Below are positions 34,051-42,895 of a stretch of DNA of 64,000 bases, one piece after another; the first letter of the stretch is position 1; each line of letters starts with the position of its first letter. The notes beneath the pieces are model-generated. The model was not told the DNA's origin. It saw nothing but the letters and a program-made list of their open reading frames with translations, and did not search any database. Both the position numbers and the translations under genes were made by a program. The DNA is taken from NCBI GenBank assembly GCA_964641545.1, contig CAZXLT010000001.1:90395-154394 (forward strand), given 5' to 3'. The DNA is from CAZXLT01 sp964641545. GTDB lineage: Bacteria; Patescibacteriota; Saccharimonadia; Saccharimonadales; AWTP1-31.

Positions 34051-34629
34051 ATGAAGAAACTTATTCTGGCTTCTCAATCTCCTGCACGGGCACGTCTGTT
34101 AAAACAGATTGGTTATGAGTTTGATGTGATACCTAGCGATTATTCTGAGGATATGAAATTGGATCTGCTACCCCAGGAGCTGAGTAAGGAATTGGCTGAA
34201 GGTAAAGCCAAAGCTGTTGCTGCAAAGCTAGAAGACGGTGTTGTGGTAGCTGCTGATAGTTTTATCGTGTTTGAGGGCGAGTGCATTGGAAAACCGCACA
34301 CCAAAGAAAACGCCACTAAGTTATTACAGCGTCTCAGTGGTAAAACAAATGAGGCATTAACAGGCATGTGTGTCATTGACGTACTGTCAGGAAGAAAGGT
34401 CATTATCGTTTCTTCAGCAAAAGTAAAGTTCAGACACCTCAGCGAGCAAGAAATACATGCCTATGTTGCCACGGGTGAGCCGCTAAAAAAAGGTGGTGGA
34501 TATGCGGCAACAATGAAGGGTGGTGCGTTTGTAGAGCATGTCGAGGGAGATTTATACGCGATTGTCGGGTTACCGTTATCACGCCTGAGCGTAATCTTAG
34601 AAGACTTTGGTATTCCCTTGCCTTGGTAA
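34051..34629 (+). CDS. Maf-family nucleotide pyrophosphatase
   Basis: The 192-aa product is Maf: MKKLILASQSPARARLLKQI, VVAADSFIVFEG, GKPHTKENA, and GGGYAATMKGGAFVEHVEGD. Maf proteins hydrolyse non-canonical or canonical NTPs such as dTTP, UTP or modified pyrimidines. The ATG at 34051 is preceded by TACCAT 6 nt upstream, with TTTACT 17 nt before that: a leaderless promoter that rules out the longer frame. Confidence 0.92.
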   Translation: MKKLILASQSPARARLLKQIGYEFDVIPSDYSEDMKLDLLPQELSKELAEGKAKAVAAKLEDGVVVAADSFIVFEGECIGKPHTKENATKLLQRLSGKTNEALTGMCVIDVLSGRKVIIVSSAKVKFRHLSEQEIHAYVATGEPLKKGGGYAATMKGGAFVEHVEGDLYAIVGLPLSRLSVILEDFGIPLPW

Positions 34630-34714
34630 CGTATGCGACCGGCTGCATCTTGGTTTACGCTTCTGCTAAAAATTGTTTTATGATAATACTTAGTAAGCAA
34701 CGCAAAGGAAAATT

Positions 34715-36307
34715 ATGGATGAAGTTACAAAAATACTAAACGGTCATGTTGACGACACCAAAGCTACACTTAAACAGTACAGCCACGATGCCAGTATTTT
34801 TGAAGTTTCCCCGAAAGCGGTGATCTATCCAAAAAACTCCACTGATATACAGAAGCTTATTCATTATGCAACCAAAGAGCGCCAACTTGGTAATGATGTG
34901 TCGCTCACGGTGCGAAACGGTGGGACATGTATGTCCGGGGGTCCTTTGTCGGAAAATTATGTGGTAGACGTTTCACAACACCTCAATCGTGTTGGCAAGG
35001 TTGATGTTGAGGGGCGAAGCATTGTGGTCGAAGGGGGTGCGATGCATATCGATGTTGAAAAGGCTACCCACGCTAAAGGCTTACTCTTTGCCCCGTACAC
35101 CTCGTCCAGAGACATTTGTGGTATAGGCGGTATGTTGGGCAATAATGCTTCGGGCGAAAAATCAGTAAAATACGGACCGGTTAGTTCCAATGTGCATACA
35201 ATTAAGGTTGCGTTATCGGATGGCGGAATCTATGAGTTTGGACCTTTATCGTTGAGAGAAGTTAATGCAAAAAAACGTTTAGAAAACTTTGAGGGACATG
35301 TTTACCGGGAGATGACCAAACTGCTCGAAGAAAACGAACATCTTATAGAGCAAGCGAATCCCGGCACTGTAAAAAATGCGGCTGGGTATCCGCTATGGGA
35401 GCTTTGGGATCCACAACATTCTCGGTTGAATCTAGCACGATTATTTATTGGTGCTCAAGGCACGTTAGGTATTATTACGGAGGCTGAGTTAAAGCTAGTG
35501 CCACTTGCCAAGTATCAACGCATGATTGTTGTTCCGATAGAAAACCTATCAATGCTAGCAGAAACTGTTCAGACCGCTATGCGTCACCATCCGGTTACGT
35601 GCGAGACATTCGATCATCACACCTATGAGTTGGCAGAGCGGTACCACCCCGAGGATGCCAAGCGCGCCAATGCGGCTAAGGGTATGCACATGGTGGTGAT
35701 TGTTATGTTTGAGGGAGATAATAAAGAGCATGTCGACCGCATTACAAGGGCTGCCCAAACGGACATAGAAAAACTGGGACGCACAGTTGTTTGGATTGAC
35801 GAACAAGCTGTAGCCGAAAGCTTCTTGCTCATACGTCGAAAGAGCTTCCGCATGTTGCTTGAACATCCACATAAAAATATGCGAGCTATGGCGTTTCTAG
35901 AAGATACCATTGTTCCGCTTAATTTATATGGCGAATTTCTGGCGGCGTTGGAGGCTATCCTGAACCAGTACGACATGGTGTATACCTACGCAGGACACAT
36001 TGGCGATGGCAGCATCCGTTTGGTGCCGCTTGTAGATATGGAAGCTCCCGGTGCTGCCGAAAAAGTTATGGAGCTCGAAACAAGGGTCAATGACCTTGTA
36101 ATTGCCATGGATGGCTCCATTAGTGCCGACCACAACGATGGGATTATCCGCACACCGTACCTAGAACAGTTTTTTGGTGAAGACGTTTACACACTCTTCG
36201 CTAAGGTTAAAGAACTTTTCGACCCACTGGGTATTTTTAACCCTGGGAAGAAGGTTGGCGGCAGCATGGAATATGCTACGCAGCATATCGTTAGAAGCAA
36301 TAGCTGA
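34715..36307 (+). CDS. FAD-linked oxidase (GlcD/D-lactate-dehydrogenase-like)
   Basis: The 530-aa flavoprotein has an N-terminal FAD-binding PCMH domain (VRNGGTCMSGGPLSENYVVD, GMLGNNASGEKSV) and a C-terminal FAD-oxidase domain (YTYAGHIGDGSIRLVPLVDM, then DPLGIFNPGKKVG). Such enzymes oxidise 2-hydroxy acids (lactate, glycolate) and pass electrons to quinone or a partner. Which acid, and which acceptor, is not shown. AAGGAA stands 4 nt before the ATG and GATAAT further upstream: a leadered gene. No iron-sulfur partner gene is adjacent. Confidence 0.88.
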   Translation: MDEVTKILNGHVDDTKATLKQYSHDASIFEVSPKAVIYPKNSTDIQKLIHYATKERQLGNDVSLTVRNGGTCMSGGPLSENYVVDVSQHLNRVGKVDVEGRSIVVEGGAMHIDVEKATHAKGLLFAPYTSSRDICGIGGMLGNNASGEKSVKYGPVSSNVHTIKVALSDGGIYEFGPLSLREVNAKKRLENFEGHVYREMTKLLEENEHLIEQANPGTVKNAAGYPLWELWDPQHSRLNLARLFIGAQGTLGIITEAELKLVPLAKYQRMIVVPIENLSMLAETVQTAMRHHPVTCETFDHHTYELAERYHPEDAKRANAAKGMHMVVIVMFEGDNKEHVDRITRAAQTDIEKLGRTVVWIDEQAVAESFLLIRRKSFRMLLEHPHKNMRAMAFLEDTIVPLNLYGEFLAALEAILNQYDMVYTYAGHIGDGSIRLVPLVDMEAPGAAEKVMELETRVNDLVIAMDGSISADHNDGIIRTPYLEQFFGEDVYTLFAKVKELFDPLGIFNPGKKVGGSMEYATQHIVRSNS

Positions 36308-36337
36308 TTACATCAAACGAGGCGTTTGTTCGTAGGA

Positions 36338-39082
36338 TTACTTCTTGCACCCATAATAACCGCCATGTTCGCGCGTGATTGCATAGAAGCAGCCTACCCG
36401 CACCTTATCTCCATCGATACCCGTTATAGCTCCTGCCTGGGCTGTCGGATTTTTCCATAAACTGTCATTATCAACGCGTGTCCACGTAGCCCCGCCAGTG
36501 CTCGGGTTGAAATCTGTTGCGGTCCATATACCATAGACATCGTTGTAGCAGCCGCTGATATAGACTTGAGGGAATGCTCCTGCGGTTGCCGGTAGTCCAA
36601 AGCCAAAATCCAATACTTCACTAACGTTGAGGATAGGTTTAAAAGTACTGGTGCCGGGGGCGCGTACGTACGCGGCAGGTCCGCATACTGCCGAGACTCC
36701 GGATGTGTCTCCATTGGTAACGAAAATAGTTCCTGCAGCTACAGCAGAACTTCCGGGAGCGTTGACGGCTTTAATCTTTCCGCCGAATATTGCGTCGTTC
36801 ATAGGGCCGGCCAAGCCAATAGTCTGCCAGCTTGTAAGATCGCTTGAACTATAGATATTAAAAGCATTCAAGTCTGCATTATACCCACTTCCAGTTCCCC
36901 AGTGTGTTGCCATGTAGAATATATTATTATCATCAACCGAAGCGAGTATCTTTGTGGCTGCGTATGAAGCAGGCACACCATCGTAGCGGTATTGTATGTT
37001 GCCTGGCAGGTTCCGTAATGTCATAACTGGTTTGTTTGCATTGCAATCAACAACACCATATTGGCCATTCAGACCTCCTGGTGCTTGGTTGTATGGAACG
37101 AAAAGCGCCAACCCACTGTTATTAATTGCCCAGGATCCAATAACTTTCCATGGCGAGTCTAGCTCATCAGATACTCGAACTGTGTCTCCTCCGTCAGAAG
37201 AACAAGTGATTCTGTCGTGTGTATAATACGAGGTTACTACGTACTTGCCATTCGGACTTGTGCCTGGTCCTTGCCCGTGGCGTAAGACACTAAAAAGATT
37301 TTGTGGGGGCGAGTATGTACGCGTTGCTGGACTGGCAACCTCACTGATATCGTTTGCCCATTTTTGAATCATGCCTCCGCGATCTTGCTCTGTCCAAATG
37401 ACCCTACCCTTACCCGCTAAGTCCTTAAACGCACGAATATTTTGATTGATCATATTTTCGATGCCACGAGAGAGTCCAATCCAGTCTTTGTCTGGTGTGC
37501 CAGGATCTCTATAGTACGCTCCTATACCATCAGCCAGCCAAATTCGATCACCAACGTAAGCTATGGTGGACAAGGTGCTCGTGTCTGTTTCGTTCCCTCC
37601 CCAATCCATGACAACACGGTTCGGAGATAGCATCCAAGGCACGTCACTACTACGGATGCTCGCTCCTGACACATCACAACAGACTTTCTTAGACCAGGTA
37701 GAACCTTGATTATTGGAAATTGCATAGGTGTGCGCACTGCCTCCAGCGACCGCTATAGTCTGACCATCTTTTTTTGCTGTAATCCCTACTATCAAACGTG
37801 GTCCTTGGCTGTCGGAGCCAAAAAGACCGTCTGCTGTTGTTAGTAAAGTAATTGTTCCGCTGTTATTCATCTTGTACAGATCCCCGAGTTCATTAGTGAA
37901 GTAGATAGTGCCTACGCTGTCGTATACTACATTTGCAACACTATGCGCTATGGTTTGGCCGGTATGGTTAAGGTTGCCTCCACTCACATTCCCGCTCAAC
38001 ACCTTTAGACCATCGCTCATGAGCGCATAACCAGGTACGCCCTTCTTGATGAACGCATAAATTTTCCCTGTAGACTCATTGATGATTAAAGAAGCACAAC
38101 CATTGTAAAGCTGCTTACAAACATTTGCATCCCAGCTGTAGACTTTTGTCCAGTTACTCCCAGCATCTCCTGTCCGCCAAATCCCATCAAATGCCGTAGC
38201 GTATATAATGTTTGGATTTGTCTTGCTAATTACCATGTATTTGCTACGGAATCGCACATTGTTTATGCCAGCTAGATCATATACGCCTGCACCTGGCGCT
38301 TCACCACTATCAACTCCAGGTTGTTCGTTCGGATCCATGTACAGGTTTGTTTCAAGGGTCGGGTTTGAGCTTGTTATTCTGCTTAACTTCCAGCTCCCTG
38401 AAGATTTATCTGCCTTCCAAATCAATCCTTCTTTTTTTTCAACACCGTTTTCGTCTTTATACACATGGTAGCTTCTATAGTAAATAAGGTTCTTATTGTA
38501 TACGGCTATCTCACTAGCAGCTGATTGAGCTTGTTTTGGGGCCCAATTTGGATCACTGGTTATTGAGGATGGGAGAGAACTCTTTGTAAGTAGCGGCAAC
38601 CAGATGTCTTTTCCTGCACTATCCTTCTCTAGAACGACAGGCACCGATGCATCGGTGCGCATTGCTATGGTATCGTCCACGCCAACGTCAATGCCAGACA
38701 TCCAGCCTCCAGCACCAAGACCCATACGTTGTATGCAGTACTGACCGATTGGGATTATCGAACAGTCGGATTTTGGGTAGAAATCAGAGCCAACTCCACT
38801 TATGCATTGATTCTGGGCAAACCGCACAAACGATCCGCCCGATGCTTGTGCGTTCGATTGAATCATCGAGGCGCAAGCGGCAGATTCTGGCTCGAGCGAA
38901 ACAGTAGATGTCGCAGCCTTGCTATAGAGAAGCGTTGCCAAACCAATACCGACAACCGCAACGAGCATTACCCCGCGTGAGTCTTTGAGCGCTTCGGCAG
39001 CGCGTTTTGCATATGCACTCAGACCCTTGTAATTACTAAAGAGGGGTCTTTTCGCAGCTAATCGTCGTTTTCTTTGTCCCAC
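36338..39082 (-). CDS. large membrane-anchored surface protein with Asp-box (BNR) propeller
   Basis: About 914 aa. A basic start and a membrane anchor (about residues 37-57, GVMLVAVVGIGLATLLYS) lead to SLEPESAACAS...ASGGSFVRF, the same motif as in the 32939-33979 protein. The rest is a large repeat region with Asp-box motifs such as TGDAGSNWTKV, NNQGSTWSKK and STGGATWTRVD, typical of beta-propeller sialidase, xyloglucanase and sortilin families. It also contains paired Cys. It is likely exposed and may bind or cut glycans. The GTG at 39082 and a TTG at 39094 are both possible starts; TATATT lies 10 nt before the GTG. Confidence 0.75.
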   Translation of the reverse strand: MGQRKRRLAAKRPLFSNYKGLSAYAKRAAEALKDSRGVMLVAVVGIGLATLLYSKAATSTVSLEPESAACASMIQSNAQASGGSFVRFAQNQCISGVGSDFYPKSDCSIIPIGQYCIQRMGLGAGGWMSGIDVGVDDTIAMRTDASVPVVLEKDSAGKDIWLPLLTKSSLPSSITSDPNWAPKQAQSAASEIAVYNKNLIYYRSYHVYKDENGVEKKEGLIWKADKSSGSWKLSRITSSNPTLETNLYMDPNEQPGVDSGEAPGAGVYDLAGINNVRFRSKYMVISKTNPNIIYATAFDGIWRTGDAGSNWTKVYSWDANVCKQLYNGCASLIINESTGKIYAFIKKGVPGYALMSDGLKVLSGNVSGGNLNHTGQTIAHSVANVVYDSVGTIYFTNELGDLYKMNNSGTITLLTTADGLFGSDSQGPRLIVGITAKKDGQTIAVAGGSAHTYAISNNQGSTWSKKVCCDVSGASIRSSDVPWMLSPNRVVMDWGGNETDTSTLSTIAYVGDRIWLADGIGAYYRDPGTPDKDWIGLSRGIENMINQNIRAFKDLAGKGRVIWTEQDRGGMIQKWANDISEVASPATRTYSPPQNLFSVLRHGQGPGTSPNGKYVVTSYYTHDRITCSSDGGDTVRVSDELDSPWKVIGSWAINNSGLALFVPYNQAPGGLNGQYGVVDCNANKPVMTLRNLPGNIQYRYDGVPASYAATKILASVDDNNIFYMATHWGTGSGYNADLNAFNIYSSSDLTSWQTIGLAGPMNDAIFGGKIKAVNAPGSSAVAAGTIFVTNGDTSGVSAVCGPAAYVRAPGTSTFKPILNVSEVLDFGFGLPATAGAFPQVYISGCYNDVYGIWTATDFNPSTGGATWTRVDNDSLWKNPTAQAGAITGIDGDKVRVGCFYAITREHGGYYGCKK

Positions 39083-39141
39083 AATTATATTCAATATAGC
39101 AGTTATGTTTAACTACTGGCAAGCCGCCTACAACTGTTGAA

Positions 39142-39339
39142 CTATTTCTTTACTTCGTTTCGACCAAGCGATTTCTTGGTTTCTGAGTACCAGACGTGTT
39201 TACGTGCAATTGGGTCGTACTTCTTCAGACGCAATTTGTCTGGAGTATTCATAGTATTTTTCTTGGTGTAATAATGTCGATGCCCTGTTTCTTCCGAAAC
39301 TAGTCCAACAATCTTCCGTTTATCAGTTTTCTTAGCCAT
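39142..39339 (-). CDS. rpmG: ribosomal protein L33, Cys-free form
   Basis: The 65-aa product matches L33 ([40 protein letters not shown]) but has no zinc-binding Cys and carries extra residues at the ends compared with the usual 50-55 aa. It is the C-minus, zinc-free type. Confidence 0.93.
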   Translation of the reverse strand: MAKKTDKRKIVGLVSEETGHRHYYTKKNTMNTPDKLRLKKYDPIARKHVWYSETKKSLGRNEVKK

Positions 39340-39394
39340 AGGGTGCTATTTTAACAGATTAAACTTGGATTGACAACACAATATCATCCTTGCG

Positions 39395-39673
39395 CTATTG
39401 CGCAGGATTGGTCGCAGCGTTTTTGACTTGCTGCGAAAAATCGCCTCGCAAGTCCATAATTTCGGCATGTCCCGCGATGTGGCTGCCAACTGATAATGCA
39501 AGACCAACTGCGCCAACAACTGTCGTAGGTAAATTATCAAGTATCACACCAGCGGCGCCAACTAGTAGACCTGCTGCCTCGCCTATTTTGGACCACCGTA
39601 TAACACGTTCTTGTGCCGCTATTGCTAGTTGATTATGCGCGCTGGCCTCTGCAAAATTTTCTGACGTTACCAT
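39395..39673 (-). CDS. small membrane-associated hypothetical protein
   Basis: The 92-aa product has a helical N-terminus and a hydrophobic middle (about residues 33-67: AAGLLVGAAGVILDN, TTVVGAVGLALSVGSHI), which could form a helical hairpin. A spaced AAAAGG lies before the ATG. It follows tRNA-Thr by 26 nt on the same strand, so it may be made from read-through of the tRNA transcript. No family recognised. Confidence 0.5.
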   Translation of the reverse strand: MVTSENFAEASAHNQLAIAAQERVIRWSKIGEAAGLLVGAAGVILDNLPTTVVGAVGLALSVGSHIAGHAEIMDLRGDFSQQVKNAATNPAQ

Positions 39674-39699
39674 GTATCTACCTTTTTGATTAATACTAC

Positions 39700-39774
<75 letters not shown>

Positions 39775-39836
39775 GTAACAGATATAAATTCTAACAGATT
39801 GTAGCAATATTAAAAAGATCAACCCAAAGGTGCGGT

Positions 39837-40880
39837 CTAGGCGAGCTCGATAAGTTCTTTGGACTCAACTGAGGGTACTTCGTCTTCCAGAACAGCTGCG
39901 CTACGACTTAGACCGAGCTGTGTGATGGTTAGGATCATAGTTTGGTAGTCTATACCGGCATTGAGCACGCAGGCCTTCGGGAATGATCCGTATCCTGAGA
40001 TTAGGCTTGGGATAAGATTGGCTTCTAAAAAGTGAGGCACGCCGCGTTCATCGAGACGGATATCGATGCGCCCATAATCTTGTGCTCCAAGCGCGGTAAA
40101 TACATCTAGAGCTAGTTTGGCAACTTGTGCTTTAAGTATAGGATCGGCAACAGCGATGGCGGTTTCGGCATTTGCGGACTTCACCTGCTCGCTTAAGACA
40201 CAGATACCTTTGCTGTCGGGTTGGGCGATAAGCTCAATAGGCATGGCGGTATAGGTGTCACTGATTTTATCTTTAAGAATCGCAACACTAAATTCTCTAC
40301 CAGGTAGGTATTCTTCTATCAACGAATCCGAACCATGTTCGGCTGCAATGCTTGAGACTTTGGCCTGCATTTGTGCTACTGAATGTGCAACAGAGTTGCT
40401 ATCTATGCCCAGACCTCCTCCGCGATTAGTTGGCTTGATAAATACCGGAAAGCTCAAGCTTGAACTGAACAGCTTCTGCTCTCCCTGAGCAATAACACAG
40501 AACTTTGAAGTACTAAGTCCTGCCATCTGCGCTCGTTGTTTAGCAAGGGGCTTGTTCAGCTCTAATTCGTGAGCTATCGACCCGGAGCCGGTATGGGCAA
40601 TTCCGTGCAGATCAAGAAAGTCCGCAATCCATATTTTGGGTGAGCCGTGGTTTGTGCTAGGTACTCGGGTTGGAATATATTTCATTCCTAGGAAGACCAA
40701 ATCGGGCTTCAAGGCTAGTAAGTCGTCAAGATCTTCGGATGTGTTAACCGTCGAAACGCCGACAGAAGCATAGTGTTGTGACAACAAGGTGACGATGGCA
40801 TCGCAAGACTCGAGGCTAAGCGAGCTCAACCACACAACAGATGAGCGAACAATTTCAATATGTTTTTGAATTTTTTTCAT
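39837..40880 (-). CDS. D-alanine-D-alanine ligase-like ATP-grasp enzyme
   Basis: The 347-aa protein has the ATP-grasp fold of the Ddl family: FPVFIKPTNRGGGLGIDSNS (phosphate-binding loop), LIEEYLPGREFSVAIL, and ALGAQDYGRIDIRLDERGVP followed by FLEANLIPSLISGYGSFPKA with metal-binding E and N residues. It probably joins two amino acids for the peptidoglycan precursor. The N-terminal domain is divergent (DLVFLGMKYIP where Ddl usually has VFNALHG), so the substrate could differ. Upstream, 40881-41132 is a 250-bp spacer with TATACT near 41022; nothing else convincing is seen there. Confidence 0.75.
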   Translation of the reverse strand: MKKIQKHIEIVRSSVVWLSSLSLESCDAIVTLLSQHYASVGVSTVNTSEDLDDLLALKPDLVFLGMKYIPTRVPSTNHGSPKIWIADFLDLHGIAHTGSGSIAHELELNKPLAKQRAQMAGLSTSKFCVIAQGEQKLFSSSLSFPVFIKPTNRGGGLGIDSNSVAHSVAQMQAKVSSIAAEHGSDSLIEEYLPGREFSVAILKDKISDTYTAMPIELIAQPDSKGICVLSEQVKSANAETAIAVADPILKAQVAKLALDVFTALGAQDYGRIDIRLDERGVPHFLEANLIPSLISGYGSFPKACVLNAGIDYQTMILTITQLGLSRSAAVLEDEVPSVESKELIELA

Positions 40881-41132
40881 GCAATCCAGTCCAGGATGTT
40901 CGTAAGTACGGACAGCCCCGATTACTTAATATCGCTTGCGCTAGTATCAACGGACCGGAATGATAGTTTGCCCTGTGTGAGCTACATAAGACTACGGAAA
41001 GTCAAGAGAACCACTTGCTTACGCCAAGTATACCATGGTTTATGAATTTTTGCTACCATGACCGGAATAGCAGAAAAGCCTGCTGAGGCGTGGAAAATAT
41101 AAAACACCCACTATAATGGGCATTTTATTATA

Positions 41133-41218
41133 TGGTGCAGGGGGAGGGATTCGAACCCCCGAAGGCGAATGCCAGCAGATTTACAGTCTGCCGTGTTTGA
41201 CCGCTTCACTACCCCTGC
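41133..41218 (-). tRNA. tRNA-Tyr (GTA anticodon)
   Basis: An 86-nt tRNA with GCAGGGG / CCCCTGC acceptor, anticodon stem GCAGA / TCTGC with loop CTGTAAA (anticodon GTA), a long variable arm (TGGCATTCGCCTTCG) and a T-arm GGGGG-TTCGAAT-CCCTC. ACCA is encoded. Confidence 0.96.
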
Positions 41219-41225
41219 GAATTAC

Positions 41226-41302
41226 TGGAGCCACCTGTCGGATTCGAACCGACGACCCCCTGTTTACAAAACAGGTGCTCTAACCAGCTGAGCTAAGGTG
41301 GC
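41226..41302 (-). tRNA. tRNA-Thr (TGT anticodon)
   Basis: A 77-nt tRNA with GCCACCT / AGGTGGC acceptor, anticodon stem CCTGT / ACAGG and loop TTTGTAA (TGT), T-arm CGTCGG-TTCGAAT-CCGACA and encoded TCCA. It lies 7 nt from tRNA-Tyr on the same strand, so they share a transcript. Confidence 0.96.
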
Positions 41303-41319
41303 ACAAATTTAACCTGAAT

Positions 41320-41348
41320 AGTGTACCAAAACAGGGGTTAAACTACAA
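41320..41348 (-). promoter_or_regulatory. promoter of the tRNA-Thr/tRNA-Tyr pair
   Basis: TTGTAG, 17-nt spacer and TACACT on the minus strand, 17 nt before the tRNA; the -35 lies inside the end of the TPR gene. Confidence 0.55.
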
Positions 41349-41991
41349 CCCGTCGAGGGCGAACTACTTTTTTGGGACGTCCTGCTGGTACTATGAGTTT
41401 CTTTAGGCGTTCTTCAACCTGATCCGCTTCGGCAGCCATGTCGTTCTCGGCGTAAGCTTTTTGTAGCAAGTGGTATGTTTCTTTGTTTGGTTCGAGCTCA
41501 GCCGCGCGCTCTAGTTCTTGAATGACGAGCTTGTTATTGCCGAGCTTTTCTTGAACTTTGGCGTATGCAATGTGGCGAGCAGCTAATTCGTCTTCGAGTT
41601 TGAGCGCCTGTTCAAACGCTATTGCTGCTTTTTCATAGTTTTCTGTTTCATAATAAATGAGCCCCAAGTTATGGAGACTCGAAGGTGTTGATTCGATACT
41701 GCTGGCGATCTCGAAACAATCGATCGCATCTTTGTATTCTTTTTGTTTTGCATACAATATTCCGAGACGGTTGTAGGCGGCTGCATTTTTTTGATCGATT
41801 TTGAGGATTGTCAGTAGTGCTTTTTCAGCTCGAAGGAAACGGTTTTCGCGCATGCCTTGGTGCGCTATATCCCAAAGTCGCCCTACTTTGTCGCTGATTT
41901 TACGCGGGAATTCGCCTAACTCGTCGTCGCGAATGTGGCTACCGCGAATCGCTAAAACACCGAACCCAAGAACTAAAACAAGTTCAAACAT
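41338..41991 (-). CDS. TPR-repeat protein with N-terminal membrane anchor
   Basis: The 217-aa protein begins MFELVLVLGFGVLAIRGSH, a likely anchor, and then has several tetratricopeptide repeats (about residues 50-195), e.g. AYNRLGILYAKQKEYKDAID and HNLGLIYYETENYEKAAIAF. The tail PAGRPKKVVRPRRVVV is basic. TPRs bind protein partners; none can be named. TATACT is 9 nt before ATG, a probable leaderless start. Confidence 0.85.
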   Translation of the reverse strand: MFELVLVLGFGVLAIRGSHIRDDELGEFPRKISDKVGRLWDIAHQGMRENRFLRAEKALLTILKIDQKNAAAYNRLGILYAKQKEYKDAIDCFEIASSIESTPSSLHNLGLIYYETENYEKAAIAFEQALKLEDELAARHIAYAKVQEKLGNNKLVIQELERAAELEPNKETYHLLQKAYAENDMAAEADQVEERLKKLIVPAGRPKKVVRPRRVVV

Positions 41992-42019
41992 TGTTCACTA
42001 AGTATAACACGGTTGTATC

Positions 42020-42895
42020 TTAGATGTGCAGCGCAAGGTTGGTTACTACAAGCTTAGGTGAAGCGTTTTGGTCGATTTGTTTTTGTGCTTCGACAATGTA
42101 TTTTGAAACAGAATGCCACTGTTTCACCTTTTTCGTGTCATTCATTGCTGATGGGTTATGAAGTGCTGCCTGGGCAACTTTTTGAAGCCCAGTTAGGAAA
42201 ACGGTAACTGTTTCGCGTTGCTTGCCAATTACTTCAATACTGGCAAGGCGTTCGAACTTTGAGGCTGATAAAAATGACTTGGCCGTAGCTATTGCTTCAG
42301 TTAAAGGGTGAACTTCCTTGCCACCTAACAGATCTGTCATTAACCCAGGCAAGCCGTTGCTTAAAAGAAAGGCTTTTGTAATTTCAGTCTGGGAATGCCC
42401 TAACCTTGCGAAGTGACCGGCCAAAACATCTTGCTCAATCGGATGCAACACCAGTTTTCGTGTCCGAGACTGAACAGTTTGTAATAAGCCATGCTCACTC
42501 TTCGCTGTGAGTATAAAAACCGTGTCGGCGGGTGGTTCCTCTAGGGACTTCAGTAGCGCGTTTTGTGCTTCTGTTGTCATGGCGTCGGCATCAGAAATGA
42601 TCACGACTCGCGTAATTGTTTTTTTTGGTGCGCTTTTTGTGGGCACCTTAAGTTGTAAGAATGTTCTAATTTCCCTAACACTGGCAACAGAAATGCTTCC
42701 TTCGGTCGGAGCAATGCTCAATATGTATGGGTGATTATGCGGGGTTAGGTCGGTTTGCAGTAACTGCGTTGCAACATACTGTGCAACAGTACGCTTCCCA
42801 GCTCCTTCTTCACCCACAATGAGCAGCGCGTGAATAGGCTGATTTAGAAATTGAGCAATTTGTTTTTCTGTTTGCGGGTTCAGTAGTGGTTTCAT
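42020..42895 (-). CDS. DNA polymerase III delta-prime subunit (HolB-like)
   Basis: The 291-aa AAA+ protein has a P-loop-like LLIVGEEGAGKRTVAQYVA, IISDADAMTTEAQNALLKSL and LEEPPADTVFILTAKSEHGL, the pattern of the delta' clamp-loader subunit paired with DnaX. The zinc-binding Cys seen in some delta' proteins are absent. It overlaps the end of the RluA-type gene by 4 nt. Confidence 0.85.
   Translation of the reverse strand: MKPLLNPQTEKQIAQFLNQPIHALLIVGEEGAGKRTVAQYVATQLLQTDLTPHNHPYILSIAPTEGSISVASVREIRTFLQLKVPTKSAPKKTITRVVIISDADAMTTEAQNALLKSLEEPPADTVFILTAKSEHGLLQTVQSRTRKLVLHPIEQDVLAGHFARLGHSQTEITKAFLLSNGLPGLMTDLLGGKEVHPLTEAIATAKSFLSASKFERLASIEVIGKQRETVTVFLTGLQKVAQAALHNPSAMNDTKKVKQWHSVSKYIVEAQKQIDQNASPKLVVTNLALHI

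Noticed and set aside
40881..41132. A riboswitch or small RNA in the 250-bp spacer before the Ddl-like gene
   Set aside because: Apart from a -10-like TATACT near 41022 and a weak 4-5-bp hairpin near the tRNA-Tyr end, no conserved fold, terminator or leader ORF was seen.
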